Origin: Gallionellaceae bacterium
GTDB lineage: Bacteria > Pseudomonadota > Gammaproteobacteria > Burkholderiales > Gallionellaceae
Assembly (NCBI GenBank): GCA_947445045.1
Contig: CANFCA010000058.1
Coordinates: 1 to 6,802 of the forward strand
Length of the DNA: 6,802 bases
Direction: 5' to 3'
Positions 6,326 to 6,802 of this stretch are shown one piece after another. Made by a program: the position numbers and the translations under genes. Every line of letters starts with the position of its first letter. Position 1 is the stretch's first letter. Below the pieces are notes generated by a model that saw only the letters and a list, made by a program, of their open reading frames with translations, searched no databases and was not told the DNA's origin.

Positions 6326-6802
6326 TGCAGGCCTTTAATAAATTTTTGCATAGATATTTTCAACAAAGAAAAATTGGGGTTGAACATCAAACGTTTCATC
6401 ACACCAGAATGAAGATTCTCTGGCGTGATTTCGCCTTGCAACACTCGCTGTGGATGCTTGATACACATTCCATATTTTTCCATGTCATCTGGATAGTAAT
6501 GGTGGCAATTTGAATAACTACCATCTGCGCCGTAGTGCGGATCTTCTGGCGGCAACACAATAGCGGTATGCGCGGAGCTGAGAATTTTTTGTTCATGAAA
6601 GGCGTTGTTCACCCACTCCAATTTTTCTAGAGGGAAATTTTCAGGCTTCTTTTCTAAATTATTGCCATACAAAACTAAGTGGCTGCTTGGATGAGATGTG
6701 CTAGCCATAAATTGAATGGTCGCAGAAGAATCGACTGTGACATCATCGACGCTCGCAGCCGTAAACACAGGAATTTTTATTGGCTGTGTTTTCAATTGCG
6801 CG
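6322..6802 (-). CDS. Alpha/beta hydrolase, C-terminal part (partial; esterase/lysophospholipase-like)
   Basis: The reading frame is open to the window edge, so the N-terminal part, including the nucleophile Ser elbow, lies outside; the 159 codons seen are the C-terminal portion. IPVFTAASVDDVTVD looks like the strand and turn carrying the catalytic Asp in alpha/beta hydrolases, and SSAHTAIVLPP supplies a likely catalytic His in the expected order and spacing. Between them, HLVLYG resembles the strand before the last helix. A distinctive segment after the His, PHYGADGSYSNCHHYY, resembles a motif I associate with a group of bacterial serine-hydrolase (S33/lysophospholipase-like) proteins. The TGA stop overlaps the ugpQ ATG. 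Context suggests it may act on lipid esters and feed UgpQ and GlpD, but substrate specificity cannot be read from this fragment. Confidence 0.75.
   Translation of the reverse strand, partial: AQLKTQPIKIPVFTAASVDDVTVDSSATIQFMASTSHPSSHLVLYGNNLEKKPENFPLEKLEWVNNAFHEQKILSSAHTAIVLPPEDPHYGADGSYSNCHHYYPDDMEKYGMCIKHPQRVLQGEITPENLHSGVMKRLMFNPNFSLLKISMQKFIKGLQ

Overview
The window looks like an ordinary chromosomal segment of a Gram-negative bacterium, most likely a betaproteobacterium or a close relative. This rests on the look of the GltX, HtpG and GlpD proteins, a sigma-32-type heat-shock promoter, and an exported lipoprotein with a classical lipobox. The lineage is an inference from memory of family sequences; no search was run. 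All six genes lie on the minus strand, so the window reads biologically from high to low coordinates. No RNA genes, mobile elements, attachment sites or CRISPR arrays were seen.

Region 6802 to 3999 is a tightly packed three-gene unit. It holds the C-terminal part of an alpha/beta hydrolase (start outside the window), a cytoplasmic glycerophosphodiester phosphodiesterase (ugpQ type) and an aerobic glycerol-3-phosphate dehydrogenase (glpD). Both junctions are 4-base overlaps (ATGA and TTGA), and glpD starts with TTG without a clear Shine-Dalgarno site. The order suggests a route for lipid head-group carbon: an esterase or lysophospholipase step, then glycerophosphodiester to sn-glycerol-3-phosphate, then to dihydroxyacetone phosphate with electrons passed to quinone. 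The last two steps are well supported by family; the hydrolase's place in the route is inferred.

Region 4002 to 2502 holds a single gene for a predicted outer-membrane lipoprotein. It has a lipobox, a small cysteine-containing N-terminal domain, and a six-bladed NHL-type beta-propeller built from six strikingly similar repeats of about 54 residues. It has its own sigma-70-like promoter, whose -35 hexamer overlaps the glpD stop codon, and its own intrinsic terminator.

Region 2493 to 471 is htpG (Hsp90), with a convincing sigma-32 promoter, a good Shine-Dalgarno site that fixes the start at 2426, and a strong intrinsic terminator. Region 470 to 1 is a short leader followed by the first 133 codons of gltX (glutamyl-tRNA synthetase), which runs off the window.

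I found no clear evidence of a wholly new system. The two points most worth a second look are the hydrolase-ugpQ-glpD cassette and the repeat-homogenised NHL lipoprotein next to it.
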